DNA of 64,000 bases from Ganoderma boninense (lineage: Eukaryota > Basidiomycota > Agaricomycetes > Polyporales > Polyporaceae): positions 496,001-560,000 of the forward strand of contig CM035311.1 of NCBI GenBank assembly GCA_002900995.3, written 5' to 3'. The translations under genes were made by a program, and so were the position numbers. Positions 1 through 10,446 of the stretch are shown in pieces. Position 1 is the stretch's first letter; each line of letters opens with the position of its first letter. The notes below the pieces were generated by a model, which was not told the origin of the DNA, did not search any database, and saw only the letters and a list, made by a program, of their open reading frames with translations.

Positions 1-1130
1 ATGTTGCTCGCGAGTCAGCAGCTCCGGCATTGAACGCCGATGTTCGAGCCGATGGCGGGATTGGCGTTGGGGCCGCGCTTCCCCCATTGACGTATCTACC
101 GTCAATGCTGACCACTCTCACAGACGGGGAGGCCCGGCCTTTGGACCCTGTGCAACGATTGCTTGTGGCGACTTCTAACCTGCTTGGCCTTGAGATGCCC
201 TCCCATCTCACAAGGAGTGGCGAACGGGATGGCGGTGGAAGCATTCACACCTCTGACGAATTCAGCTGTCCCCCTCGTCTCAGCGCTCCTGCCAATAATG
301 GGCAAACAGGCGTCGTGAGAGATGTTCGCGGAGAGCGTCCGCAAGGTCGTGATGGCGAAGTTCACTGGGACGTGCGCTCTAGTGAGCCTGCGAGCAATAT
401 TGCGGACCGTGAGTCTGTTCAACCCCTGTGGAGGACGGCTATATACTGATCTGTTATAACGTGGCTAGCACGGGATGGCGACGGGCATATTGTTTCACTG
501 CCCGTTCCTCTGGGGGTTGCGGGGAGTGCTAACGTCGCCTCAGAGACGCGTTCGGGCCCGAGCGCTCTGGATCGCCATCAACACGACGTACAGAGTGCGT
601 AGGTTGTGTGTTGCAGCACGTTGACTACTTACTAACAGGTGTCAACTCGCCATAGCTGCTCGGAATGTAGCTGGAAATGGAGCCGAGACGCACAATGGAA
701 GCACTGTAGAAGCTACATTGCAAGCTGGTTGTATTCAAGGTTCGTTCCAGTTCACACTGGAATCAATGATAGTTGTAATGGAATACATGCAGGATCACGC
801 AGCCACGAGAAAGGTTAGTCTTCAATTCTTTTGAAATTTCGTGATGGCCTCTACGACGACGTTTCTGTAAGGTGGGACCTCATCCCACACCACGATGCCC
901 TCCAAATCTAGTCTCGGACTGTTCAGCACTTGTATGGGCTATGGGCCGACGCGCAGCTCTCCTGCGAATCTTGTCCACAGATGTTTCGTCGAAGATTTGA
1001 TCACTACTTCTACAGACGTTAGCGACCGTGGCTGCTGGACACATCCCCACGGATCGTTGTTGCATCGTTTGTACGAGCTCCATCAATAATTTGCTCGCCA
1101 TCGCCATGGGCCTCGGGTCTGGGTCCCCAT
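1..1130. other. No assignable gene
   Basis: Short overlapping open frames occur on both strands (for example 30-449 on the plus strand), but none shows a recognisable domain, a plausible chain of exons, or a paralogue elsewhere in the window. The stretch leads into the minisatellite that begins near 1140. Confidence 0.4.
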
Positions 1131-1148
1131 GGCGAAAGAAAGGTATCC

Positions 1149-1820
1149 GTGGCTGTTTCAGTTCGCGAAATGATCGCGCGAACATTTCGCGCAATGGTCG
1201 CGCGAACATTTCGCGCAACATTTGTGCAGATGTTTCTCATGGCACTGTTTGCAACGTTCTCGCGGTCCTTTCATCGAGGGGCATGGGAGCTGGGTGTGGA
1301 GTGTCGAAAACGTCCGCGCGCACATTTCCCGGAACGTTCGCGCGAACATTTCATGCCACGATTGCGCGAACATTTCATGGAGTGCGACTGGGAGTTGGGT
1401 TCGGAGCACAGGAACTGTGCGCACGAACATTTCGCACAACGTTCGCGCAGACGTTTCGCACAGTGTTCGCACAAACGTTTCATGCGGCGCTCCCGCGTTG
1501 TCTTGGACTGGGAGCCGCTTTCTGACCCTATGAAATGTTTGCGCGGACGTTTCACGGAACGTCCGCGCAGACATTTCCCGGAACGTCCGCGCAAACATTT
1601 CCTACAGCGTCCGCGCAAACATTTCGCACAACGTCCGCGCAGACATTTCCTACAGCGTCCGCGCAAACATTTCGCACAACGTCCGCGCAGACATTTCCTA
1701 CAACGTCCGCGCAAACATTTCGCACAATGTTCGCCGCAATGTTTCATCGAAAGCGACTGGGAGTCGGGTGTGGAGTAGAGGAAATGCCTGCGCGGACATT
1801 TCGCGGAACGTTTCATGCGG
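1149..1820. repeat. Nested minisatellite, 24-bp unit inside a longer unit
   Basis: The regular core (about 1548-1735) is a tandem array of a 24-bp unit of the form CGTCCGCGCAAACATTTC followed by six variable bases (CTACAG or GCACAA). Two versions alternate, giving a 48-bp dimer. Outside the core the same unit is degenerate. It is interrupted by a second motif containing GACTGGGAGT or GCATGGGAGCTGGGTG, near 1285, 1385 and 1755, so blocks of short units plus this spacer form a higher-order repeat. All three plus-strand frames and much of the minus strand stay open, as expected when the unit length is divisible by three and contains no stop. Translation gives monotonous RPRKHFAQ-type octapeptides. 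I read it as non-coding satellite DNA. Confidence 0.85.
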
Positions 1821-2129
1821 CGCTCTACGCGCTTTTCACGCCCTCTCTGGACTGGAGGACATGTCCGCGCGGACTTTTCATCGAGCGGTTCTTGCACTGG
1901 GCGGCACGCAATGGACAGACGGCGAGTGCCAACGACCACTTCTTCCGTTGCCTGAGCGTCCGCACGGCTTTTTCTCAGGTCTGAGACTGTTCCCTTGACC
2001 GTCCCGGGAAAAGCTCAGGCACATGTTGCCCTCATCATTCATTGTGGTACAAGTTCCATGATGCTCGCGACCGTTTTCATTACTTCCCGCCAACTTTGAT
2101 GCGTTCAAATCGTTGCCAGATGTTGACCT

Positions 2130-5100
2130 ATGATGCCATTCAAAGGACTACACGGCGACACCCGGGGCCGTGCTGATGTCATGGACGCTTTGGCCAGTGC
2201 TGCCGGCGCCCCTGGTGTTTACGGCGGCGTTCACATTGCGAGAGGAGCTGAAGCGACCTACACCTCGACGGGAACCGCAGGTATGTCTCTTTCAGCATCC
2301 TATGCGTGTGAGACTGGGTGAATCTAGTCCGTCGCTGACATGCGATATTGCATATGCAGAACAACCCAACTCAGGAGCCTGGGTTGATGGGCCAGCCGAA
2401 GCTAGAGAAGACGGCCGCATCAGCCCAACGTCGAACGTCACGGATCCGGTGGATGTGTGGTCCGATATAGAAGTCGACCCCAACCACGAGGATACCGACG
2501 ACGACGAACGCCAGAGGGCCATTGGCCGCATATCTGACGTGAATAAAGGAGTGGTCCAAGAGGGCCTTCTCGAGGTGCAAAAGATCGCAAAGCGCGTTGC
2601 GAAGAAGACAGGCCTCTCCGCATCACAAGTGTTCGACATATGGACGTCGTCTACCCAGCGTACCAACTCCAAGTCCAATATGTGGAATATGTATGGCGCG
2701 TACTTCAAGGAACACCAGGACCAAGAATTGGCACGTCTCGAGACAGGTAAGTGAAGTTATCTTTCCTGAGAAAGGATGAGGAACCATCTCACTGTTTTCC
2801 ATCGTAGCTATGCCCGGTATGTTTCTGCGACTTGTCAAGCCTATGCCATTATTCACTGATCTGATCGTGACTGCAGATGGCACGCCCGAGGTTCACACTC
2901 GGCGCCAATGCTACCGCAAGTTTATTGAAGTTTATGGCAAATCCGACGGCAAGCTGTTGTTGGAGAGCTATCGCCGACTGCAAGCTATCCAAAGCACCCA
3001 AACAGCTGGAGAGCGCAAGAGCTCATTCAGGAAAGCTTCCTTAAAGCTTTCGCACCTTGTGAGTCGTATATGGGGACCCGGGAATTGAGTGCATGACCAC
3101 TCACGTGTGAATGACCTTGCAGATGAAGTTTTACGACTCCTTTTATGGCTTCAGCGGAATTATGGCTTTAGTCGGCAGCAACGTCAATTCCGATGGCGGA
3201 CTTGCAGTGGTGCATGAGACTCCGAACGCGGCGGGTGTGAGTACTTAGCGCTAATGTTTTCGGTCTCTGTTTCCCTTGCTGAACTAATTCTGTCGCGCTT
3301 GCAGTTCTTCACGGCTCGCTGTCGTACAGACATCGACGGCGCACTCTCCCAGCTGAAGGCTCATGTCTAGTAAGTCCATGAGTGATTCACCTTGTCATGT
3401 TCTGACTTCTTGGGTACTAAGCAATAACGCTTCGCTGGCCCTCGTCGAGAAGCTTTTCGACGAGAATTCTCCTGAGCAAGTTGGCGACCAGATCGATGCG
3501 CCAGTTGCTGGTAGTTCCAAAAATCCGGATAAGAAAAGACGGTCCGTTTGCTTCCCAACGCCGACTATGAGGAACATATGTGCACAGAATCAGAAGACGG
3601 TAGCGGCTTGGATTGTGGAATACTTTTTGAAACTCCTGAGTGCGTGGGACGTCCCTCTTCTGTCGAGCTTAGGAGGCTGACTAACCTAACGGGCAATTAA
3701 TCCTCCCATACAGAATCATTGGAAATCCCGAACACAACGTGGAAGTCGTTTCCCTGGAGGGCGCTCGGAAGCACGTTTGCGGAGCACAAGATCTGCCTGC
3801 ACAACTGGCCCGAAGGCGTCCCCTTCGCGCCGATCAACGAGCACAGAGCCACCAAAGCGACTAACCTAAATCCCAAACCTGCAAAGAGCCTCCATAATCT
3901 CTCTCGCTTGAACTTGGAGTTTATCGTCCGCGCTATTGTCGACAACGAGTACCCTATCTACTTTACGGTCTCGAACTCCACAGGTAAGTTCCTTGTTTGT
4001 CGGGCTTTTGGCTGCCCACTAATTGCTACAGCAGAGGACGACGACGACGGCTTGGAGCCTGTAGTCGCAATGGGCGAGCCTCCTCTCCCCAACGGCAAAC
4101 ACACCCATGGACGTCGTTGGTTCGCGGATGGTCGCGTAGATCGCTTGGGCCTCCCTTGTCGGCCGAAGCGGTCGGATGACGCCGATAGCGATGATAGCGA
4201 TGGCGCCGCCAGCGACGTGCTACCTTCACCCTCACATGCAAAGGCAGTAAAGAGGCAGGCAAATCATAACGCCAACGCGACCCTAGAGAAGAGGAAGGGG
4301 AAGGGGAAGGAGAAGGCGGTAGAGGACCTCGATGATCAAGATCCCTTCGTAGAAAGCGACGACTCCCACGAAGACAAATTCCTTCGCCTACCACTCAAAG
4401 TACCGACTTCACCCTGCCAAGATGCCCCATCAACGTCACAACGGAGGACAAAGACCCCGTATATAGAGGTCTCGGATGACGAGGAGACGGCGTTCCCTAA
4501 TCCATCATCTCAGGCTGTTCCCCAACCGTCTGGACTCCAGCCCTCCACTGCGCGGAAGCCGACGCCGAGGGCGGTTGTGAAGAGGAAGGCCGACGCCACA
4601 GAGATTAGTTCCGAATCCCTGACGAAGGAGCCTGAGGAGAAGGGGAAGCAGAACGAGCGCGTCACTGAAGGTCGGCCCTCGAAGCGTCTTCGCGCCAACG
4701 AGACCCACTTGGTGGCGCCATCACATCAGCAGCTTGTCGCAGGCTCCTCCACCAATGACCTGTCTGGCACCTGCATCGTCGTGAGCTTCCTTCCCAGCAA
4801 ACATCCTGCGGTTGCCGCTAACAATGACTCTACGTATGCTCACGCGCAGAATCCCGTGAACAATCCTGCCAACGACCTTGCGATAATGTCTTCGAGCATC
4901 CTCCCGAACGACCGCCCGAACGTTTCCTCGAACGTCCTCCCCAACGACCGCCCGACCGTTTCCGCAGGCGATCCTGCCAGCGACCGCCCGAACGTTTCCT
5001 CGAACGTCCTCCCCAGCGACCGCCCGACCGTTTCCGCAGGCGATCCTGCCAGCGACCGCCCGAACGTTTCCTCGAACGTCCTCCCCAGCGACCGCCCGAC

Positions 5101-5833
5101 CGTTTCCGCAGGCGATCCTACCGGCGACCGCTCGAACGTTTCCTCAAACATCCTCCCGAGCGATCGTCCTGACGCTTCCGCGAATGTCCTCCGGAGCGAC
5201 CATCCGGACGTTTCCGCCGAGGGGGGCGCCGACGACCAATCGAACCCTTATGCGCAGGCCTATGGGGTAGCTATGGAGCAAGACGGGCCCAGACCGTCGA
5301 CCTCTACCAACCCACCCACGCAACAAGGCAACATCGTCAACAACACGAACACATACAACAGCGGGCATGTGACTCGGAATGTTGCCCCACAGTTCTACAT
5401 GCAGTACTACCCTCCTGGATACAACTTCCTCCAGTATGGCGGCTATCTGCCTCCTAGCCATCCCAACGCTCCTCCCATGCAGCCAATCCAGAATCCCTTC
5501 TTTGTACCTCACAATCAAGCGGCGGGCTCAGGTTTCTATCCCAACCCCGGTTCTTTATCGCAGCCATTAGCCGTCACTCCTATGTACCCGAATGTCCAGC
5601 TTCCACCTGGGATGCCTATGCAGCAACCTGCTGCAACTCCGATGCATGCCCATGCACAGCTTCCACCTTGGATGCCAGTCGGTCAGCAGATGGTTGCCGG
5701 AAATCCATTGCCCTCCCAAATGCAACCATCACCGCAATCAGTCCCTCATCCAGTGGTTGAACAACCTACTACTCCTGTCGGCTCACCCGTAGACCTACCT
5801 GAAGAGCATCACCCGCAAGGAACAGAGGCGTAG
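2130..5833 (+). CDS. Multi-exon protein of unknown function with disordered repeat-rich C-terminus
   Basis: I do not recognise the family. Exons joined by frame are 2130-2280, 2359-2748, a 9-nt microexon 2808-2816, 2877-3058, 3123-3236, 3305-3369, 3422 to about 3650, 3713 to about 3983, and about 4032-5833. The N-terminal half is globular: a segment reading KSNMWNMYGAYFKEHQDQE resembles a short HMG-like or homeodomain-like helix, then a helical region with IMALVGSNVNSDGGLAVVHE and RCRTDIDGALSQLKAHVY. The C-terminal half is low-complexity: acidic tracts, lysine-rich stretches that could be nuclear localisation signals (KRKGKGKEKA, KRQANHN), four 24-residue repeats, and a Pro/Gln/Met-rich tail. 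This suggests a nuclear protein, which is inference. The start at 2130 gives a good first exon, but upstream exons cannot be excluded. A possible 47-bp intron lies near 3542-3588. A lineage-specific or transposon-associated protein is an alternative. Confidence 0.6.
4907..5190 (+). repeat. 72-bp coding minisatellite, about four copies
   Basis: Inside the last exon of the 2.1-5.8 kb gene, a 72-bp unit (24 codons, peptide DRPNVSSNVLPSDRPTVSAG plus DPAS) repeats about four times, with decayed copies at both edges. The 24-residue period divides into three related 8-residue pieces, so the DNA has a 24-bp sub-period built around CGAACGTTTCC. Copies are nearly identical in the middle, which indicates recent expansion or homogenisation in frame. 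Confidence 0.85.
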
Positions 5834-7010
5834 CCACCCAGTCCCACCCAACACAGCCCGCAGAGCGCACCGGTCCCGCGGCCGGGGAGAGAATCGGCGT
5901 ATGCTTGACCGGATTTGTTGAGAATAGTTGTAAGACGCGAAGTAGCCGAATGTTTTGGTCGCCATCAGCGAATGCATCTTGATGTTTGTAACATTACTGG
6001 TCCTGATACATCCGATGTGCTAACGTATGAGATGCGCACGAAGTGACTTGAAGGGACTTTTCGCGTGTCTCCTGGCCACTGCACAATGTGGAATGACTCA
6101 TTCCGCCCAAAACAAGAGGGGCATGACGGAAGTACAGTATACCAACGGAATACATAGCTAGGTAATTGGAAAGCAAATCAATTCCATGAAACCTCAGCCC
6201 GAACGTTGGAGTGAACGTTGGAGCAAACGTTGCCGTTGGCTCGGGTCTCATGAGCGATCATTGTATGGATCTGGCTACTTCTAGGAAGTCCATCTTTGGA
6301 CAGCAGTGGGAGCGAACGGTACGGGTAGCAGGTCTCTAAGACTGGTTTCACACGACGTGGGAAGGGGTCTTACAGACGCCTCAGGGTCCTGCCTGGGGTG
6401 GAAGCCCAACTTGTTGGCGTGGCAGACAAATTGGGTGCATATACGTCGATACATGGATAAACAATTACATAAGCTAATTGGGTCATTTCGATTTCGGCCG
6501 GTCTCCGTACTTCAAGTTTCGTCCTCACCACCTCATCTCGACGTCTTCCTCAGGTTGGAGTTGGGCCGGAGGCGGGTCGATGAGGTTCGTGCATCCTTCA
6601 ATGATCTCCCTCTATGCACCTCTTTCTATGTATGCGGGTGTAATACTCCTACAGCGCATTCGACAGAGCCTAAGCCAGGAGTAGCCAGTGGAAGAGGCGT
6701 CGGCCTATGACGAATGTGAGTAAGATCTTTCCAATGCCACGAAGAGCACGAATAATGACAACACATCCGTACTCAGCGGGAGAGTGCAGTGTTAACCCTT
6801 TTTGAGCCGTTCTCCGAAGGGTCGGGATATACGACGGAGCACAGCTGCCAATGCCGCCGGTACCGACAAAGGAGTGGCCTGCGCGCAATGCTTAAACCGA
6901 GGGAACGGAAATGGCACAAGACGGTGCAAACACTAGTAAGCGAGACTCCACGAGGATGGCGATTACGCAGCGCTTTACTGATGGTCACCGTGCAGCCCAA
7001 GCTATGTTTA
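5834..7010. other. Intergenic region, no supported gene
   Basis: After the stop at 5833 there are only short open frames (6306-6710 and 6789-7118, both plus strand) with no recognisable domain. A small direct repeat of the form GAACGTTGGAGT occurs near 6202-6232. The right end is the upstream region of the first AsaB-like gene. Confidence 0.4.
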
Positions 7011-7135
7011 CCCCGAACATGCTCGGACATCCTCAAACAACCCACACGGATGAATTGCGTCACTTTCGCAGCAAGTGATTCAACGCTGAGCCAGCCATCT
7101 TCCTTCTGGCCGCTTTGATACATAAAAGTAGCCCC
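7011..7135 (+). promoter_or_regulatory. Promoter of AsaB-like gene 1: palindrome, CRE-like site, TATA
   Basis: Three blocks are shared with the other two AsaB-like genes in the window: CCCCGAACATGCTCGG at 7011-7026 (imperfect palindrome), ATTGCGTCAC at 7054-7063 (resembles a bZIP/CRE half-site), and a TATA-like ACATAAAAGTAGCCCC at about 7120-7135, roughly 90 bp before the start codon. Spacing and order match in all three paralogues. Function is inferred from conservation only. Confidence 0.6.
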
Positions 7136-7225
7136 AGCATTCCGACCAAGGCCTCAGTCCGCTCAACTTGAACGCACTCGTCTGATATCGTGAAACTTTC
7201 TCAACCACTCACTCATCGACGCACC

Positions 7226-8214
7226 ATGGCCGCCACCGCTGTCCTCACCCCCCGTGACGTCGCGACGACGCTCAACTACTACAAGGCCCTCGACAACGAC
7301 CCGCCCCGCCGCTACGTCCGAGTCGAGCCCCCCGAGGGCAAGCCCGACACCAACGTCGGGCTGGACCCCCGCCCCGCGCTCGTGCACGACGTGCGCGGGC
7401 GCGAGGCCGACTTCTCGCTCGACAAGAACGGCTTCCAGTACCTGCGCTGGCCGAGCGTCGAGAAGGACTTCGCGGACGACGAGGTCATCAAGGACAAGTA
7501 CTACCCCGAGGTCGAGCAGATCCTCAAGGAGGCCACTGGTGCTAAGCGAGTGTACATCTTCGACCATACCGTCAGGTGCGCTCTTCTCAGCTCACAGTTG
7601 CACCGGCTTCGATTCACTGACCCTCGCGCGTCCGCGACACCTTCCAGGCGCAACCCGAAGTCTGACTTCTCCGACCCCAAGAACATCGGCCCCGCCGTAA
7701 GCCCTCCCCTCCCAGTCCATTTTCCCTCAGTACAGACCGCTGACCGCCGTCCCCGCCCGCCCCTTAGGAACTCGTGCACGCCGACCAGTCCTATGAAGGC
7801 TCCGTCGAGCGCGTCAAGTTCCACTTCCCCGCCGAGGCCGCGCGCCTCCTGCAGTCGCGCGTGCGCATCATCAACGTCTGGCGGCCTATCGCGAACCCCG
7901 TCGCGCACGCCCCGCTCGCGCTCGGCGACTGGCGCACGCTCGACCCCGCCGACCTCGTCTCCATCGACCTCGTCTACCCGGACCGCCACGGCACGACGTA
8001 CAGCGTGAACTACAACGGCGACTCGGAGATCCGGTGGTACTTCCTTGGGGGGCAGACGCCCGACGAGGTCACGCTGATCAAGTGCTTCGACTCGGAGACG
8101 GGGGAGACAGCGAGGTTGACGCCGCATTCGGCGTTTAGGGACGCGGGGAGCCCGAGGGACGCGCCGCACCGCCAGTCGATCGAGGTGCGGGCGCTGGTGT
8201 TTGATGCGGAGTAG
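7226..8214 (+). CDS. AsaB/CmcJ-like oxidoreductase, copy 1
   Basis: Exons 7226-7575, 7648-7696 and 7768-8214 join in frame to a protein of about 281 residues, a usual length for the AsaB/CmcJ/NvfI-like family (also called GA4-desaturase-related), which includes iron/2-oxoglutarate-type oxygenases of secondary metabolism. Family marks seen: KNGFQYLRWPS, an HxD pair in VHADQSY, RIINVWRPI, HAPLAL, and a distal histidine in APHRQSIEVRALVFD close to the C-terminus. The start at 7226 has ACCATGG context and matches the paralogues; an in-frame ATG at 7190 is upstream. It converges on pyridoxal kinase 1. Two near-relatives lie at 31342-32371 and 54007-55031, and this copy is the most divergent. The substrate cannot be deduced. 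Confidence 0.85.
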
Positions 8215-8565
8215 TCGAGTACGCTCAGGCTACGAGGTTCGGGGCGTACTGGTACGGTTCTGTAGTCGGGGGATGTATTCGGGTGTCGTCGTCAGGTGTA
8301 TGCATCAATAGAGGACGGCGAGTTAAGTGGGGGACAGGCGGCTGTATGCAAGCATGGGTCCGAGGGCGATAAACGGCAGTATGAATTGTGAGGCGAAGGC
8401 GTTAACCACAGGGACGGCCCGAATTTATGAGTTCTGGTATGAACAATGTAAGACAAGTGGCCACGCATCCAACGGTTAATCGACGCCCCTACGGAGTGGG
8501 CGGCATCCTGTATTGGTATTGCTCATCGAGGCTCTAACTGTTGCGCTGCAGCACCGCGTCTAGCC
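8215..8565. other. Convergent intergenic region
   Basis: This 351-bp gap separates the 3' ends of AsaB-like gene 1 and pyridoxal kinase 1. I see no gene in it and expect only 3' UTRs. The left part resembles the sequence after the other AsaB-like genes, including the phrase GGGGATG followed by CGTCGT. Confidence 0.5.
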
Positions 8566-9963
8566 CTACGCCCCCCAGAACCCCTCCCAGGCCCGCAGCC
8601 GTCTATACTCTACCGGCTGCACGCCGCGGACGACGTCCTGTCCCTGAATCAGGCGCAGCTCCCGCCCCCGCATCCGCCGGATCTTCCGCATCGGCTCCCG
8701 CGCGTCCTGCTCCTCGTCCGTCGCCGTCCGCTCGTCCTCGGGCAGCGCCGCCGCCGCTTCGTGCGTCAGCACCAGCATCGCATGCGTCTTGCTCAGCGCG
8801 TGCGACACTGCGCGTGAGAGCGGCGTCTCGCCCCGGTCTGAGTCTGGGGTAGGGGGGAGGCTGAAGTCGAAGTGCGCGAGGACGAGCGCGGAGAAGAGGT
8901 CGCCGACACCCGTGAAGTACCCAGGCAGGCACGGGAAGCAGCTCGCGTGCACGGTGTTGCTGCTGGAGGCTCCCTGAGACTGAGATGAGGCGATGCAGGC
9001 AAGGAAGTCGGACTCGGACTCGATGGAGGACTCGGAAGGGCGGGCGGAGGGGGGGAGGCTGTCGAGGAGCCAGGGCTTGAGGGGGATGGAGCTGATGACG
9101 ACGTGGGGGACGTGGTATGTCTGATGGAGTGTGCGTATCGCGTGCCGGAGTGAGGCGGTGTCGGTGATCTTGGTGTCCGTTAGGACTCTAGGATGCGACA
9201 AGGATGGCATTCGTTAGGATAGATCGAGGGCGAACCTGGTCACTAGGTATACGCACTCGACTTCGAACCAGTTGGGGGTGATGATCGTCGCCAGACGGAG
9301 AGCATTGCGATATATTGGGACGACCTCTGGGGAGACGTATAGTCGCCCCGAGTCTCCCAAGACGGCTGAAAAATAGGTCAGACGACCGCCAACGTTTCCG
9401 TGGAATAGAGGTGGCATACGATCTAGAAGGTATATGAGCTCCGGACGGCGCTGTCGAAGCTTTTCAGCCAAAGCAACCACCGCTGCCGTCGCCTCAGCCC
9501 CAGGAATGTACCCTGTAACTGCGTCAACAGCCGTTGGCTACTTCCATAAATGAAAGTCGAACCTGTAAGGAGTCTTTCAGGAATCAACAACTCGTTCTGC
9601 TCCATAATCTCGAATATCCGTGACAATTCTTCTGCCGATGCTCTAGACCCTCCAAAACGTCCATAACCTGCGAACTGCCGTTCAACCGCCTGGATATGCC
9701 TGAAGACAACAAACGTACCGGAATGGTTGGAGAAATTGACCGTGTTAACGACCTGTGATCGGCGTATTCCATGGTTAGAAGACCGGTAGGGGTCGACGAC
9801 CCTGGACGATGATCGTAGTAGAAAAGAAGACTCTAGTGCTCACGTCAACATCGTAGCCAAGGCACTGCAATGGGAAAACGGCGGCTTTTCCGCCAACATA
9901 GCCATAGGCTACGTGGGACTGGATGCTCAGGATGCGACCGTGGGTGTAGTTCCCCGTCGCCAT
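8566..9963 (-). CDS. Pyridoxal kinase, copy 1
   Basis: This gene phosphorylates pyridoxal, pyridoxine and pyridoxamine with ATP in the cytosolic vitamin B6 salvage pathway. About six exons on the minus strand join to [20 protein letters not shown] (residues about 9-28), then [52 protein letters not shown] (the DPVMGD-like motif), ITPNWFEVE, and near the C-terminus [15 protein letters not shown], the GxGD anion-hole and catalytic region of ribokinase-type kinases. Splice sites and frame look intact. The start at 9963 (MATGN) fits the family; an in-frame ATG upstream at 10032 would add 23 residues. The C-terminus has an Ala/Glu-rich insert ([18 protein letters not shown]) shared by all copies. 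It is divergent from the START-protein gene. This is probably the ancestral copy, because its promoter neighbour is a different gene. Confidence 0.88.
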
Positions 9964-10446
9964 GGAGAGCGCAGATGGTGTGCTCGAGAACGTCGTCGAC
10001 CAGCGACTCTTGAGGCGATTGTGTGGGTCCATGATCTGACAATCTTCGTGACTCGATCTCAGTGTCGCGGAGATCAATGTAATATTATCTTTCCAAAACT
10101 CTTCGATATGTCCTTTCTTTCTAAATTAATCCCATAATGTTGAGCTTCGCGCTGGAAGCCGGCGCCTCAACTCGCACCAGGTCCTTGAACTCATCCTGCT
10201 CGCCACTCTTGCCTTCGAGCTCGTTGTCTACCTCCACTCCTCTTGTCGGCCCTAGGCGACACCCCCCGAACGACCGACGACGCCCTCGAGGATCCAACGT
10301 GGCCCCCATTACAGTGTTTCCTTCCACGTGCCCCTTCTTACCCCACGACTTCGCCCAAGACGCTCGTACGATTTCATTGGCCTTCGCCACCCTAGTCCTG
10401 GCTTCCACGCAAGCATACAACTACCTTGACACGACGTTATTGGGAA
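9964..10446. promoter_or_regulatory. Divergent promoter, pyridoxal kinase 1 and START-protein gene
   Basis: The 483 bp between the two divergent start codons should hold both promoters. An open frame spans much of it on each strand, but the sequence fits no family. The region, together with the first coding exons on both sides, was copied to 38.25-38.92 kb, where part of it is inverted. That copying supports treating it as one unit. No clear TATA box was identified. Confidence 0.5.

Noticed and set aside
1149..1939. Long open frames on both strands through the minisatellite (about 210-220 codons)
   Set aside because: They follow from a stop-free repeat unit of length divisible by three. All plus-strand frames and much of the minus strand are open, and the peptides are simple octamer repeats.
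7501..8169. Minus-strand 222-codon frame antisense to AsaB-like gene 1 (similar shadows at 31.8 and 54.1 kb)
   Set aside because: High third-position GC in the sense gene keeps the antisense frame open. It crosses sense introns and is not independently conserved.
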